Source: Lachnospiraceae bacterium (GTDB taxonomy: Bacteria; Bacillota; Clostridia; Lachnospirales; Lachnospiraceae). Taken from it: a stretch of DNA of 64,000 nucleotides. Within the stretch, counting starts at the first letter, position 1. Each line of letters begins with the position of its first letter. The stretch is taken from NCBI GenBank assembly GCA_029008875.1, contig JAQXJP010000013.1:47771-111770 (forward strand), in the 5' to 3' direction. Below, one piece after another: positions 8,659 through 18,187 of the stretch. The notes under the pieces are model-generated. The model did no database searches and was not told the origin of the DNA. It worked only from the letters and a program-made list of their open reading frames with translations. A program made the position numbers and the translations under genes.

Positions 8659-10110
8659 TTATACGTTGATTTCTGCCTTCACGCCAAGTTCTGCCTTGTT
8701 GGCCTCAAGAACCGGATTCACCACATCCCGCAGGTACACCTCCACCTGATAGGGTGCGCGTCCCACATAGAGTTCCGGCTTCAAGGTCTCCTCAATCTGC
8801 TCCTTGGTAAGTCCGAAGGATGGATCTGCAGCGATCAGATCAACCAGGTTGTTTTCCTTTCCTTCCACCTTCACATTCTTGCCCGCCTCCATGGAGAGCT
8901 GACGAATTTTCTCGTGGAGTTCCTGTCTGTTGCCGCCGTTTTTCACCGCATCCATCATAATGTTCTCGGTAGCCATGAAGGGAATTTCGCTCATGAACTG
9001 TTTGTAGATGACCTTCGGGTACACCACAAGTCCATCCACCACGTTCAGGCACAAATCCAAAATTCCGTCAATGGCCAAAAAGCCTTCCGGAACGGAAAGT
9101 CTCTTGTTGGCAGAATCGTCCAGGGTTCTCTCAAACCACTGGGTTGCGGAGGTGATTGCCGGATTCATGGCATCCACCATCACATATCTGGAGAGGGACG
9201 CAATGCGCTCACTTCTCATGGGATTTCTCTTGTAGGCCATCGCGGAGGATCCGATCTGGCTCTTTTCAAATGGCTCCTCCACCTGCTTTAAGTGCTGGAG
9301 GAGACGAATATCGTTGGACATCTTGTGAGCGCTTGCCGCGATTCCTGCAAGCACATTGAGCACTCTGGTGTCCACCTTGCGGGAATAGGTCTGTCCGGAT
9401 ACCGGATAGCATTCTGAAAAGCCCATCTTCTCCGCGATCATGGGATCAATCTTGTCGATGGTCTCATTGTCCCCGTTAAACAGTTCCAAAAAGCTTGCCT
9501 GGGTGCCTGTGGTTCCCTTGGAGCCCAGAAGCTTCAAGCTTCCCTGCACATATTCCAGATCCTCAAGATCCATCATAAACTCGTTGAGCCAGAGAGTGGC
9601 ACGCTTTCCCACCGTGGTGGGCTGAGCAGGCTGAAAGTGAGTAAACGCAAGAGTCGGAAGAGCCTTGTTCTTCTCCGCGAATGCCGCAAGTTCGGCGATG
9701 ACGCTGACCAGCTTTTTGTGAACCAGCTTCAAGGCCTCGTTCATCACGATAATATCCGTGTTGTCACCCACATAGCAGGAGGTAGCTCCCAGATGGATGA
9801 TGCCTGCCGCCTTCGGGCACTGCTGTCCATAGGCATACACATGGCTCATAACATCGTGACGCACTTCCTTCTCCCGGGCGATTGCAACATCGTAGTTGAT
9901 ATCGTCCACATGGCTCTTCAGTTCGTCAATCATCTCCTGGGTGATTACCGGCTTACCATTCTCGGAAAGGCCAAGCTCCATCTCAGTTTCCGCCAATGCA
10001 ATCCACAGTTTTCTCCAGGTGGTAAATTTCATATCCTGTGAAAAAATGTACTGCATTTCTTTGCTGGCATAGCGCTCAGACAAAGGACTTGAATATCTGT
10101 CTGTACTCAT
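8659..10110 (-). CDS. purB: Adenylosuccinate lyase
   Basis: Cytoplasmic enzyme of purine synthesis that removes fumarate from SAICAR and from adenylosuccinate. The 483-residue protein carries the fumarase/aspartase superfamily signature SSAMAYKRNPMRSE and the catalytic-region segment TFAHFQPAQPTT-like (here LAFTHFQPAQPTT). Length and sequence resemble the longer, eukaryote-like PurB group seen in Clostridia. It is the last gene of the purC-purF-purB run and is followed by a strong terminator. The 97-bp gap to purF holds AT-rich sequence that could contain its own promoter, but I see no convincing hexamer pair. Confidence 0.96.
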   Translation of the reverse strand: MSTDRYSSPLSERYASKEMQYIFSQDMKFTTWRKLWIALAETEMELGLSENGKPVITQEMIDELKSHVDDINYDVAIAREKEVRHDVMSHVYAYGQQCPKAAGIIHLGATSCYVGDNTDIIVMNEALKLVHKKLVSVIAELAAFAEKNKALPTLAFTHFQPAQPTTVGKRATLWLNEFMMDLEDLEYVQGSLKLLGSKGTTGTQASFLELFNGDNETIDKIDPMIAEKMGFSECYPVSGQTYSRKVDTRVLNVLAGIAASAHKMSNDIRLLQHLKQVEEPFEKSQIGSSAMAYKRNPMRSERIASLSRYVMVDAMNPAITSATQWFERTLDDSANKRLSVPEGFLAIDGILDLCLNVVDGLVVYPKVIYKQFMSEIPFMATENIMMDAVKNGGNRQELHEKIRQLSMEAGKNVKVEGKENNLVDLIAADPSFGLTKEQIEETLKPELYVGRAPYQVEVYLRDVVNPVLEANKAELGVKAEINV

Positions 10111-10207
10111 GTTTTACTCTCCCTACTTGTTAAATTATGTTTTAATTTTAAATATATGATTCCGTTGCGGATGCCGACATCCCAGTCAATGATTCATCAT
10201 CGACTCG

Positions 10208-11695
10208 TTAACGATTCAGAATACGCTTCTCCAGATCGCTCTCCCGGTCAAAGTACTCCCCGCGGATATCCTCCGTGGGAGGATCCATAGGATATTTTCC
10301 GTTAAAGCATCCGGTACAAATCGGAAGGCCTTCCACCATCTGTGGCAGCCGTTCCAACTGCAGGTATCCCAAGCTGTCCGCTCCGATAATCTCCCGGATT
10401 TCCTCCATGGAACGATTGTAGGCAATCAGCTGCTCTCTGGCCGGAATATCCGTTCCGAAATAACAGGGCCACAAAAAAGGTGGGGAACTGATGCGCACAT
10501 GTACCTCAGTTGCTCCGGCATCCCGAAGCATGCGGACGATGCGGTCCGAGGTGGTTCCCCTGACAATGGAATCGTCAATCATGATGACCCGCTTGCCCGC
10601 AACCGCTTCTTTCAGCACGTTCAATTTTATCTGAACCGAGGATTCCCGGCTTGACTGTTTGGGTTTGATGAAGGTTCTTCCCACATATCCGTTTTTCACA
10701 AACGCGGTTCCATAGGGAATTCCCGACTGAAGAGAATAGCCCAGAGCCGCGGCATTGCCGGACTCCGGAACACCGGTGACGAGATCCGCCTCCACCGGCG
10801 AATCCATGGCCAGAAATCTTCCTGCCGCAATTCGGCTGGCATAGACGCTCACACCGTCAATGTGGCTGTCCGGTCTCGCAAAATAGATATACTCAAAAAT
10901 ACATCTGGCTTCCTTTTCCCGGGGCAGTGCCATGGACATATCGGACTGGATTCCCCCGGCGGGTGAAATGGTAACGACCTCCCCGGGCAGAACGTCACGG
11001 ACATATTCCGCGCCGATGGTATCCAGCGCGCAGGTCTCGGAGGTGACAATGTAGGCATTGTCTCTCTTGCCGATTACCAGAGGTTTGAATCCGTAGGGGT
11101 CTCTCGCCGCAATCAGCTTTCTGGGACTGGACACAACCAGGGAATAAGCGCCCTTTAATTTTTCGCAGGCTCTTCTCACCGCCTCCTCCGCAGTGTGACA
11201 ATTCAAACGCTCTCTGGCGATGTGATATGCGATCACTTCGGAATCGATGGTAGTCTGGAAAATTGCTCCGGTGTACTCCAGTTCATGGCGCAGTTCCGCC
11301 GCGTTGATCAGATTGCCGTTGTGGGCCATGGCCAGGGTTCCCTTCACATAGTTCAGCACCAACGGCTGGGCATTTTCCCGGGTGGAGGAACCGGCTGTGG
11401 AATAGCGAACATGCCCCACTCCGATGTCCCCTTTCAAGCCTTCCAAATTCTCCGGTGAAAAAACCTCGTTCACAAGCCCCATACCTTTGTATGAGAGCAC
11501 TTTCCCCTTAGGCCCCCGGGTATCACTCACCGCAATACCGCAGCTTTCCTGACCGCGATGCTGAAGGGCAAACAAGCCGTAGTAGATGCTGGATGCTACA
11601 TCCTTGCCATCGAAGTCGTACATTCCGAAGACACCGCACTCCTCATGAAGAGTATCTTCGTCCCAAAAATTATCGAAAATCTCATTCTGCTTCAT
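10208..11695 (-). CDS. purF: Amidophosphoribosyltransferase
   Basis: First committed enzyme of purine synthesis, converting PRPP and glutamine to phosphoribosylamine. The 495-residue protein has the N-terminal nucleophile region EECGVFG (Cys20 before propeptide removal) and the PRPP loop VIMIDDSIVRGTT. Conserved cysteines in KEARCIFEY, LWPCYFG and LPICTGCFNG match the four ligands of the [4Fe-4S] cluster found in the Bacillus-type enzyme. It begins 29 bases after purC, so the two are one unit. An N-terminal extension precedes the catalytic Cys and is normally removed by autocleavage in this group. Confidence 0.96.
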   Translation of the reverse strand: MKQNEIFDNFWDEDTLHEECGVFGMYDFDGKDVASSIYYGLFALQHRGQESCGIAVSDTRGPKGKVLSYKGMGLVNEVFSPENLEGLKGDIGVGHVRYSTAGSSTRENAQPLVLNYVKGTLAMAHNGNLINAAELRHELEYTGAIFQTTIDSEVIAYHIARERLNCHTAEEAVRRACEKLKGAYSLVVSSPRKLIAARDPYGFKPLVIGKRDNAYIVTSETCALDTIGAEYVRDVLPGEVVTISPAGGIQSDMSMALPREKEARCIFEYIYFARPDSHIDGVSVYASRIAAGRFLAMDSPVEADLVTGVPESGNAAALGYSLQSGIPYGTAFVKNGYVGRTFIKPKQSSRESSVQIKLNVLKEAVAGKRVIMIDDSIVRGTTSDRIVRMLRDAGATEVHVRISSPPFLWPCYFGTDIPAREQLIAYNRSMEEIREIIGADSLGYLQLERLPQMVEGLPICTGCFNGKYPMDPPTEDIRGEYFDRESDLEKRILNR

Positions 11696-11724
11696 GTATT
11701 ATCCCTCAAGCCAAAAAAGAAAAA

Positions 11725-12600
11725 CTAGCGTGTAAATTCCTTGCCGGTGAGCAAAGCGTATGCCTCTTTGTATTTATCCACGGTCTTGTTCACCACCTCA
11801 TCCGGGAGCAGATAATCGCTGTCCGGATTTGCCTTCAACCAATCTCTCACAAACTGCTTGTCAAAGGACGGCTGTCCGTGACCTGCCTCATACCCTTCCA
11901 ACGGCCAGAAGCGAGAGCTGTCCGGTGTGAGCATCTCATCGCCGAGAACCACGTTCCCGTTCTCATCCAGACCAAACTCAAACTTGGTATCCGCGATGAT
12001 AATGCCCTTGGAGAGCGCGTACTCCGCGCACTTTTTGTACAGCGCGATGGTGTAATCCCGAATCTGGGTAGCGTAATCCAGACCCTTTCCCGGATAGACC
12101 TTCTCCAGAACTTCCACGCTCTTCTCAAAGGAGATGTTCTCATCATGATCTCCGATTTCAGCCTTGGTGCTTGGGGTGTAAATCGGCTCCGGAAGCTTAT
12201 CGGACTCTACCAGTCCCTCCGGAAGTTTGATTCCGCATACGGTTCCGTTTTCCTGATAGCTGGCCCAGCCGCTTCCCGTGATATATCCGCGGACAATGCA
12301 CTCGATGGGAAGCATCTCCAGCTTCTTGCAAAGCATACTGTTTCCGTCGAACTTCGGCTGACGGAAAAATTCAGGCATATCCTTCACATCCACGGACACC
12401 ATATGATTTGGCAGGATGTCCTTGGTAAAATCGAACCAGAACTTTGACATCTGGGTGAGGATTGCCCCCTTGTCCGTGACCATGTTCTTGAGGATGACAT
12501 CAAATGCGGAAATGCGATCCGTCGCTGTGATAATCAAGTTTTCTCCGATGTCATAGACCTCTCTGACTTTTCCCTCTTTAAATGGCTTATACTCTGTCAT
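11725..12600 (-). CDS. purC: Phosphoribosylaminoimidazole-succinocarboxamide synthase (SAICAR synthase)
   Basis: ATP-dependent ligase joining aspartate to CAIR. The 291-residue protein starts MTEYKPFKEGKVREVYDI and carries GKVREVYD, TDRISAFDV and the conserved segment ECIVRGYITGSGW. The length is that of the longer PurC type. The ATG has a good GGAGG ribosome site. It is the first purine gene here, 42 bases after gpmI; a TATAAT-like -10 sits in that short gap but without a clear -35, so read-through from the glycolytic genes is possible. Confidence 0.96.
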   Translation of the reverse strand: MTEYKPFKEGKVREVYDIGENLIITATDRISAFDVILKNMVTDKGAILTQMSKFWFDFTKDILPNHMVSVDVKDMPEFFRQPKFDGNSMLCKKLEMLPIECIVRGYITGSGWASYQENGTVCGIKLPEGLVESDKLPEPIYTPSTKAEIGDHDENISFEKSVEVLEKVYPGKGLDYATQIRDYTIALYKKCAEYALSKGIIIADTKFEFGLDENGNVVLGDEMLTPDSSRFWPLEGYEAGHGQPSFDKQFVRDWLKANPDSDYLLPDEVVNKTVDKYKEAYALLTGKEFTR

Positions 12601-12642
12601 GATAGACCTCCGTAAAATTAAATTATATTTAAACTTTTGTCG

Positions 12643-14184
12643 TTATTTTACAAGAAGAGACTTGCCGGTCATCTCTTTCGGCTGCTCCAGTCCCATAATC
12701 TCAATCAAGGTAGGAGCAATGTCTGCCAGGCATCCGCCCTCACGGAGTGTCCAGGAAGGTTCCCCATTCACCAGAATGAAAGGCACCGGATTGGTGGTGT
12801 GAGCGGTGTGTGGCTCTCCTGTCTCATAGTCAATCATCTTCTCCGCATTGCCGTGGTCCGCACAGATGAAGAGAACTCCGTCCACATCCTTCACCGCCTG
12901 AACAGCGTCGCCCACCAGCTCGTCGATTCTCTCCACAGCCTTGATTGCTGCCGAAATCACACCGGTGTGTCCCACCATGTCCGGGTTTGCAAAGTTGATC
13001 ACAATCACATCGTACTTGTCGGACTTGATGGCCTCAACCAGATCCATACCTACCTCCGGGGCACTCATCTCCGGCTTCAAATCGTAGGTTGCAACATCCT
13101 TGGGTGAATTTACAAGCAGACGGAACTCATCCACATTCGGGTCCTCAACACCGCCGTTGAAGAAGAAGGTTACGTGGGCGTATTTCTCGGTCTCTGCCAG
13201 ACGAAGTTGCTTGAGTCCGTTCTTTGCCAAAAACTCTCCGAAGGTGTTGGTCAACTCTTCCTTCTCGAAGGCAATCCTCTTGTTGGGGATTGTCTCGTCA
13301 TAATCCTTGAAACATACATAGGTGAGATGCAAGAACGGTCTCTCAAATCCGGTGAACGCATCATCACAGAACGCTCTGGTAATCTCTCTCGCACGGTCCG
13401 GACGGAAATTGAAGAAAATGACAGAATCCTGATCCTTCACCAGGGAAAGGGGATTTCCATTCTCGTCCACAATCACGGTGGGAAGAACGAATTCATCCGT
13501 CTTGCCGTCATCGTAGGATGCCTGCATTGCCGCAACCGCATCGGTAGCCTTAACGCCCTCCCCCTTGGTGAGAGAATCATAAGCAAGCTTTACACGATCC
13601 CAGTTGTTGTCACGGTCCATAGCGTAATAGCGGCCGGAAAGAGATGCAATCTTGCCCACTCCAAGCTCGTCCATCTTTGCCTGAAGCTGCTCCACATAAT
13701 CCTTGCCGGATGCAGGTGGAGTGTCACGTCCATCCAGGAACGCATGCACATATACCTTCTGCAAACCATTCTTCTTGGCCATCTCCAGAAGTCCGTAGAG
13801 GTGGGTGATATGGCTGTGCACACCGCCGTCTGACAACAATCCCCACAGATGAAGATCGGAATCATTCTTTTTGCAATTCTCCATGGCCTCAAGGAGTACC
13901 TTGTTCTCAAAGAAGGTGCCGTCCTCGATATCCTTGGTAATCTTGGTGAGATCTTGGTAGATAATGCGGCCTGCGCCGATATTCATATGTCCCACCTCAG
14001 AGTTGCCCATCTGACCATCCGGAAGTCCTACCGCTAGACCGGACGCATTGCCCTTCACAAAAGGACACTCCTTCATCAATTTATCCATCACAGGGGTGTT
14101 TGCCTGGGCAATCGCATTCCCCTCAACACGGTCATTCAATCCGTAACCGTCAAGTACCATCAATACAACTGGTTTTTTACTCAT
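12643..14184 (-). CDS. gpmI: 2,3-bisphosphoglycerate-independent phosphoglycerate mutase
   Basis: Glycolytic enzyme interconverting 3- and 2-phosphoglycerate, manganese dependent. The 513-residue protein belongs to the alkaline phosphatase superfamily: metal Asp12 in VLDGYGLN, Ser62 nucleophile in GNSEVGHMNIG, segments DGRDTPP, FNFRPDRARE and CADHGNAEKM. I use the ATG at 14184, which follows GATGGAGGAAATTAAA; the frame extends further upstream into the promoter. It has its own promoter and lies downstream of capA, tpiA, pgk and gap. Confidence 0.96.
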   Translation of the reverse strand: MSKKPVVLMVLDGYGLNDRVEGNAIAQANTPVMDKLMKECPFVKGNASGLAVGLPDGQMGNSEVGHMNIGAGRIIYQDLTKITKDIEDGTFFENKVLLEAMENCKKNDSDLHLWGLLSDGGVHSHITHLYGLLEMAKKNGLQKVYVHAFLDGRDTPPASGKDYVEQLQAKMDELGVGKIASLSGRYYAMDRDNNWDRVKLAYDSLTKGEGVKATDAVAAMQASYDDGKTDEFVLPTVIVDENGNPLSLVKDQDSVIFFNFRPDRAREITRAFCDDAFTGFERPFLHLTYVCFKDYDETIPNKRIAFEKEELTNTFGEFLAKNGLKQLRLAETEKYAHVTFFFNGGVEDPNVDEFRLLVNSPKDVATYDLKPEMSAPEVGMDLVEAIKSDKYDVIVINFANPDMVGHTGVISAAIKAVERIDELVGDAVQAVKDVDGVLFICADHGNAEKMIDYETGEPHTAHTTNPVPFILVNGEPSWTLREGGCLADIAPTLIEIMGLEQPKEMTGKSLLVK

Positions 14185-14241
14185 TTTAATTTCCTCCATC
14201 AACTGTTCTGCGCACGAAAAAGCGCGCACACATCCTACTTT

Positions 14242-14269
14242 ATAATACATGAAATCCCGCCAAATGCAA
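14242..14269 (-). promoter_or_regulatory. Promoter of gpmI
   Basis: Minus strand: -35 TTGCAT, 16-bp spacer, -10 TATTAT, about 55 bases before the gpmI start. It argues against a start codon upstream of 14184, since the open frame would then begin inside the promoter. Confidence 0.6.
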
Positions 14270-14322
14270 GATTTTACGACCTCTTTTCCACGGAAAAATA
14301 ATCGTGAAAAAACCTGCTTTCA

Positions 14323-15918
14323 TTAGTAATTTCCCACAATATCAATCCGTCTTCCCAAGAGATCGTATCCGCCCTCACGGAATCCGTAGCCTCTTTGGGA
14401 ATGAAAGCGGAGCCCATCCAACTCTTCCCGGGTATACCGCTCGTCGTCCATGGCGTACACATTGCCCTCCTCATCCATTCCGATTCCTTCGGACAAATCC
14501 GTAATGTATTTGAAAAAGTATTCCCGCTCCGTCTCGTCCTGTATCAGAGATGTGGTCAAATCCTCCTGTATGCAGGGGATAAAGGCAATATCCAGATTGC
14601 CCTCCTCATTGATCACCACTTGCAGAATGGTGGCGTACAGATTCCCGTTGCTGAACCAGAAGTTTCCCAGACTGTTGATGACGGGAACTCCGTCAATATA
14701 CTCCATCCCCTGGACTCTATGGGAATGGTTTCCGATAATCAGGTCCGCGCCCGCTTCAATGTAAGCCTTGGCCAGCTTACGTTGGTCGTTCTGCAGTTTC
14801 AGAATCCCCTCGGTTCCCCAGTGCACATAAGCAATCACATAATCACTGGTCTGCTCCGCCCTGCGAATCACCTCCACGAACTTTTCCTCGTTCAAGGTTT
14901 TCAGAACCCCCGGAGTATTCTCCGTGGCCTGTTTGGTAAAGCTGTAGGATTTTTCAATCTGGGTTGCGGACACGATGGCAATCTTGCGCCCCGCCGCCAC
15001 ATAGTAGCGAATCTCCGTCGCTTCATCGATATCGTGCCCCGCTCCCACGTAATGGATTCCCGCATCGTTTAGAGTCTGCATGGTATCAATCAGAGCATCA
15101 TCCCCATAGTCGCAGACATGGTTGTTGGCCAGGGACACCAGATCCACCCCCATCTGCTCCAGGTAGCGCACGTTCTCCGGCCTTGCCCGGAAGGTGTATG
15201 CCTTTCCCTCAAGCGCCCGTCCCCTCTCACTGTAGGTGAACTCATTGTTCAGCATGGTAAGATCCGCGGACTGAAGCTCCTCCTGAAGCTCCGGTGAGAT
15301 GCAGGCGTCGAAATCTCCGTTCCGCTGGGATAATGCCTGCATGGTATACCAGCTGTCATCCAGATTGATATCCCCCACAAAATCCATCACAATTCTGCCG
15401 TCGGAGGCGGTGTCCATCCAGCTTACATTTTCCAGCAGATAGCTGCTGTAATTCAGCCTCCGGCAGTAGCCCAGCCACAACACATGGATGCTGCATCCGG
15501 TCTCCTGATACCAGATGTCATAATCCTGTTCCCCCGCCTTCACTCTCGCGGCAATTTGCTCCACACAGTCCTCGCCGTAGGTCTTTTCCAACCACAGCAA
15601 AAAGGATTCATCTATCGCATATCCCCGGTAAAAATCCCGGGATGTCTCATTCAAAATCACGAAAAAAGCCTCTGACAGGTCAGCCAACTCTTCCCGGGGA
15701 GGTTCCTCTTCACGATACAGTTCCTCCCTACCATAAAGTTCTCCTTCACCGTATAGTTCCCCTCCGCCGGAAGATTGCTCTTCGTATGAAGTTTTCTGTT
15801 CATATGAAATTATATCAGCGGCCGTAATGCCATCTCCTTCCATGAGGCGGCACATTGCTGTAAGCAATCCAAACATCAAACAAATTACAGCGGCCTGAAT
15901 CAGTCGTTGTCTAATCAT
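14323..15918 (-). CDS. CapA/PgsA-family metallophosphoesterase-like protein
   Basis: A 531-residue protein with an N-terminal hydrophobic segment (about 7-23), a low-complexity stretch of imperfect ELYG(R/E)EE repeats (about 50-75), a divergent middle region, and a C-terminal CapA-type calcineurin-like fold: VGDINLDDSW, LNNEFTY, LANNHVCDYG, YVHWGTE, GNHSHRVQG and NSLGNFWFS. CapA/PgsA proteins act in poly-gamma-glutamate or capsule synthesis, but no pgsB or pgsC partner is nearby, so substrate and role are unknown. It lies between tpiA and gpmI in the same direction, which is an odd place for an envelope protein. Its promoter, if any, is not evident; an RNA hairpin precedes it. Confidence 0.83.
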   Translation of the reverse strand: MIRQRLIQAAVICLMFGLLTAMCRLMEGDGITAADIISYEQKTSYEEQSSGGGELYGEGELYGREELYREEEPPREELADLSEAFFVILNETSRDFYRGYAIDESFLLWLEKTYGEDCVEQIAARVKAGEQDYDIWYQETGCSIHVLWLGYCRRLNYSSYLLENVSWMDTASDGRIVMDFVGDINLDDSWYTMQALSQRNGDFDACISPELQEELQSADLTMLNNEFTYSERGRALEGKAYTFRARPENVRYLEQMGVDLVSLANNHVCDYGDDALIDTMQTLNDAGIHYVGAGHDIDEATEIRYYVAAGRKIAIVSATQIEKSYSFTKQATENTPGVLKTLNEEKFVEVIRRAEQTSDYVIAYVHWGTEGILKLQNDQRKLAKAYIEAGADLIIGNHSHRVQGMEYIDGVPVINSLGNFWFSNGNLYATILQVVINEEGNLDIAFIPCIQEDLTTSLIQDETEREYFFKYITDLSEGIGMDEEGNVYAMDDERYTREELDGLRFHSQRGYGFREGGYDLLGRRIDIVGNY

Positions 15919-15938
15919 CCTTTGTTCCTGAAAAAGCA

Positions 15939-15974
15939 GGGCTATTCCCTTGGTATTACCAAAGAAATAGCCCC
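15939..15974 (-). terminator. Hairpin after tpiA (partial terminator)
   Basis: GGGCTATT (15939-15946) pairs with AATAGCCC (15967-15974) with further internal pairing. On the minus strand it is followed by TGCTTTTTC, a short T run, so termination may be incomplete and could allow some read-through into capA. Confidence 0.6.
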
Positions 15975-15992
15975 AAAATACTTCCTGTTAAA

Positions 15993-16739
15993 TTAGTAAT
16001 TCACGATCTTGCCGAAATCAGCCTTGAGGGAAGCTCCACCAACCAAGCCACCGTCAATGTCCGGCTTTGCAAACAACTCTGCCGCATTTCCTGCATTTAC
16101 AGATCCGCCGTACTGGATACGAACAGCTTCTGCGGTTGCAGCGTCATACATTTCAGCGATGCAATCTCTGATTCCCTTACATACTTCCTGTGCCTGATCG
16201 GAGGTTGCGGTCTTGCCGGTTCCGATTGCCCAGATTGGCTCGTAAGCGATCACAAGGTTGGCAACGTCAGCTGCTGCAACTCCTGCAAGGTCGGACTTAA
16301 TCTGAAGGCGAATCCAATCCATGGTAACGCCCATCTCTCTCTGCTCCAGAGTCTCTCCGCAGCAAAGAATCGGAGTGAGGCCTTTTTCAATTGCCTTCTT
16401 CACCTTCTTGTTGAGGAATTCATCGGTCTCTCCGAAGTACTCTCTTCTCTCGGAATGTCCGATTACCACATACTTCACCCCTGCGTCCACCAACATGTCT
16501 GCAGAAATCTCTCCGGTGTATGCACCCTTATCCTCGATGTAGAGGTTCTCTGCACCAACCTGCACGTTGGTTCCCTTTACTGCTTCCACAACAGGGACGA
16601 TATCGATTGCCGGTACGCAGTAAACCACGTCAACGGAATCACTTACTACTAAATCCTTCAGCTCGGCAACAAGCTTAACAGCTTCGGAAGGAGTCATGTT
16701 CATCTTCCAGTTGCCGGCAACAATTTTTCTTCTTGCCAT
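15993..16739 (-). CDS. tpiA: Triosephosphate isomerase
   Basis: Glycolytic isomerase of 248 residues. Catalytic residues are visible: Asn10 and Lys12 in VAGNWKMN, His in [13 protein letters not shown], Glu in [11 protein letters not shown], and the phosphate loop [10 protein letters not shown]. The ATG at 16739 is chosen because AGGAGAAAAC precedes it and the family begins here; the frame extends upstream by 17 codons without support. It is 117 bases downstream of pgk, a gap filled by two RNA hairpins. Confidence 0.97.
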   Translation of the reverse strand: MARRKIVAGNWKMNMTPSEAVKLVAELKDLVVSDSVDVVYCVPAIDIVPVVEAVKGTNVQVGAENLYIEDKGAYTGEISADMLVDAGVKYVVIGHSERREYFGETDEFLNKKVKKAIEKGLTPILCCGETLEQREMGVTMDWIRLQIKSDLAGVAAADVANLVIAYEPIWAIGTGKTATSDQAQEVCKGIRDCIAEMYDAATAEAVRIQYGGSVNAGNAAELFAKPDIDGGLVGGASLKADFGKIVNY

Positions 16740-16779
16740 TTGTTTTCTCCTAAAATATGTTATCAGAATTATTGTGGTA

Positions 16780-16804
16780 GTTCTCCTCACGTTGTTCGGA
16801 GAAC
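16780..16804 (-). repeat. 25-nt hairpin with conserved loop, copy 1
   Basis: A 7-bp stem GTTCTCC/GGAGAAC encloses an 11-nt loop TCACGTTGTTC (plus-strand reading). A second copy near 63925-63949 has the same loop and a different but still complementary stem (GTTCGTC/GACGAAC). The altered stem pairs point to selection on structure. Confidence 0.7.
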
Positions 16805-16807
16805 GGG

Positions 16808-16860
16808 TTAAGTTCTAAATTTTGTGCTCCGCTTTTGCGAAGCACAAAATAAGAACTTAA
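16808..16860 (-). other. Long hairpin covering the pgk stop codon
   Basis: A 53-nt near-perfect inverted repeat: TTAAGTTCT and ATTTTGTGCT pair with AGCACAAAAT and AGAACTTAA around a small GC stem and AAAA loop. The outer arm contains the pgk stop codon. There is no following T run, so this is more likely an RNA stability or processing structure in the pgk-tpiA message than a terminator. Confidence 0.75.
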
Positions 16861-18083
16861 TCCCTATCATCCGCAGCGACTACACCCGGTAACTCCTTGC
16901 CCTCAAGGAACTCAAGGGAAGCGCCACCGCCGGTAGAGATGTGGCTCATCTTGTCGCCAAGTCCCATCTGGTTCACTGCTGCAGCGGAATCGCCACCACC
17001 GATAATTGTGGTAGCGTCAGCCTTTGCAAGTGCTTCCGCAACTGCAAGAGTACCTGCTGCAAGTGTCGGATTCTCAAATACACCCATCGGTCCGTTCCAA
17101 ACAACGGTCTTGGCATCTGCCACTGCATTTGCAAAGAGCTCGCGGGTCTTCGGTCCGATATCGCAGCCCTCGCGGTCTGCAGGCATGTTCTCCGCATCCA
17201 CAGTCACGGTCTCAACCGGTGCATCGATTGGATTCGGGAAATCCTTGATGGTTACCGCATCGATTGGAAGAAGAATCTTCTTGCCAAGCTTCTCTGCCTT
17301 TGCCATCATCTCCTTGCAGTAATCAATCTTGGTCTCATCCAGCATAGAGGTTCCGATCTCATATCCCTTTGCCTTCAGGAAAGTATAAGCCATACCACCA
17401 CCGATGATCAGGGTATCAGCCTTCTCAAGGAGGTTGTCAATTACATTCAACTTGTCCGCAACCTTGGCTCCTCCGAGGATTGCAACAAAAGGACGAACCG
17501 GATTCTCCACTGCATTGCCAAGGAAATCAATCTCCTTCTGCATCAAGTATCCAACTACGTTCTCTCCACCCTTCGCGGTGATGAACTTGGTCACGCCTGC
17601 AACGGAAGCGTGTGCTCTGTGTGAAGAACCGAATGCATCACATACATAGATGTCTGCAAGATCTGCAAGTTCCTTGGAGAACTCCTCTCCATTCTTGGTC
17701 TCCTCAGCTCCGCGGAAACGGGTATTCTGGAGCAATACAACATCTCCCTCTTTCATTGCTTCCACAGCCTTGGTAGCAGCTTCGCCGGTCACGTTGTAAT
17801 CGGATACGAACACAACTTCCTTGCCAAGCTTCTCGGAAAGTCTCTTAGCAACCGGTGCAAGGGATTCTCCCTCGTTGGGTCCGTTCTTTACCTTGCCCAG
17901 GTGTGAGCAAAGGATTACCTTGCCACCGTCATTGATTAATTTCTGGATGGTGGGAAGCGCTGCAACGATACGGGTCTCATCCGTGATTACGCCTTCCTTG
18001 AGAGGTACGTTGAAATCACATCTTACAAGTACTCTCTTTCCCTTTGCATTGATATCATCAATTGATTTCTTGTTTAATGACAT
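16857..18083 (-). CDS. pgk: Phosphoglycerate kinase
   Basis: Glycolytic ATP-forming kinase of 408 residues. The N-terminal substrate loop [11 protein letters not shown], the segment LCSHLGK, the hinge and the C-terminal nucleotide-binding GGGDSAAAV are all present. The ATG follows AAGGAGGACATAG. It is downstream of gap behind a strong terminator, with no clear promoter in between, so it may be expressed by partial read-through. The last codons form one arm of a long hairpin. Confidence 0.97.
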   Translation of the reverse strand: MSLNKKSIDDINAKGKRVLVRCDFNVPLKEGVITDETRIVAALPTIQKLINDGGKVILCSHLGKVKNGPNEGESLAPVAKRLSEKLGKEVVFVSDYNVTGEAATKAVEAMKEGDVVLLQNTRFRGAEETKNGEEFSKELADLADIYVCDAFGSSHRAHASVAGVTKFITAKGGENVVGYLMQKEIDFLGNAVENPVRPFVAILGGAKVADKLNVIDNLLEKADTLIIGGGMAYTFLKAKGYEIGTSMLDETKIDYCKEMMAKAEKLGKKILLPIDAVTIKDFPNPIDAPVETVTVDAENMPADREGCDIGPKTRELFANAVADAKTVVWNGPMGVFENPTLAAGTLAVAEALAKADATTIIGGGDSAAAVNQMGLGDKMSHISTGGGASLEFLEGKELPGVVAADDRD

Positions 18084-18118
18084 ATCTATGTCCTCCTTAT
18101 ATATTTTAGACAGGAATT

Positions 18119-18151
18119 AAAAACAGGGCCCGGTCCAACCGGACCGGACCC
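18119..18151 (-). terminator. Intrinsic terminator after gap
   Basis: An 11-bp GC-rich stem, GGGCCCGGTCC (18126-18136) with GGACCGGACCC (18141-18151), followed on the minus strand by TGTTTTTAATT. A T run on the plus strand too makes it potentially bidirectional. Confidence 0.85.
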
Positions 18152-18187
18152 TTTTTTAGACTTATTTGTTTTCCAAAAGAGATTGGA

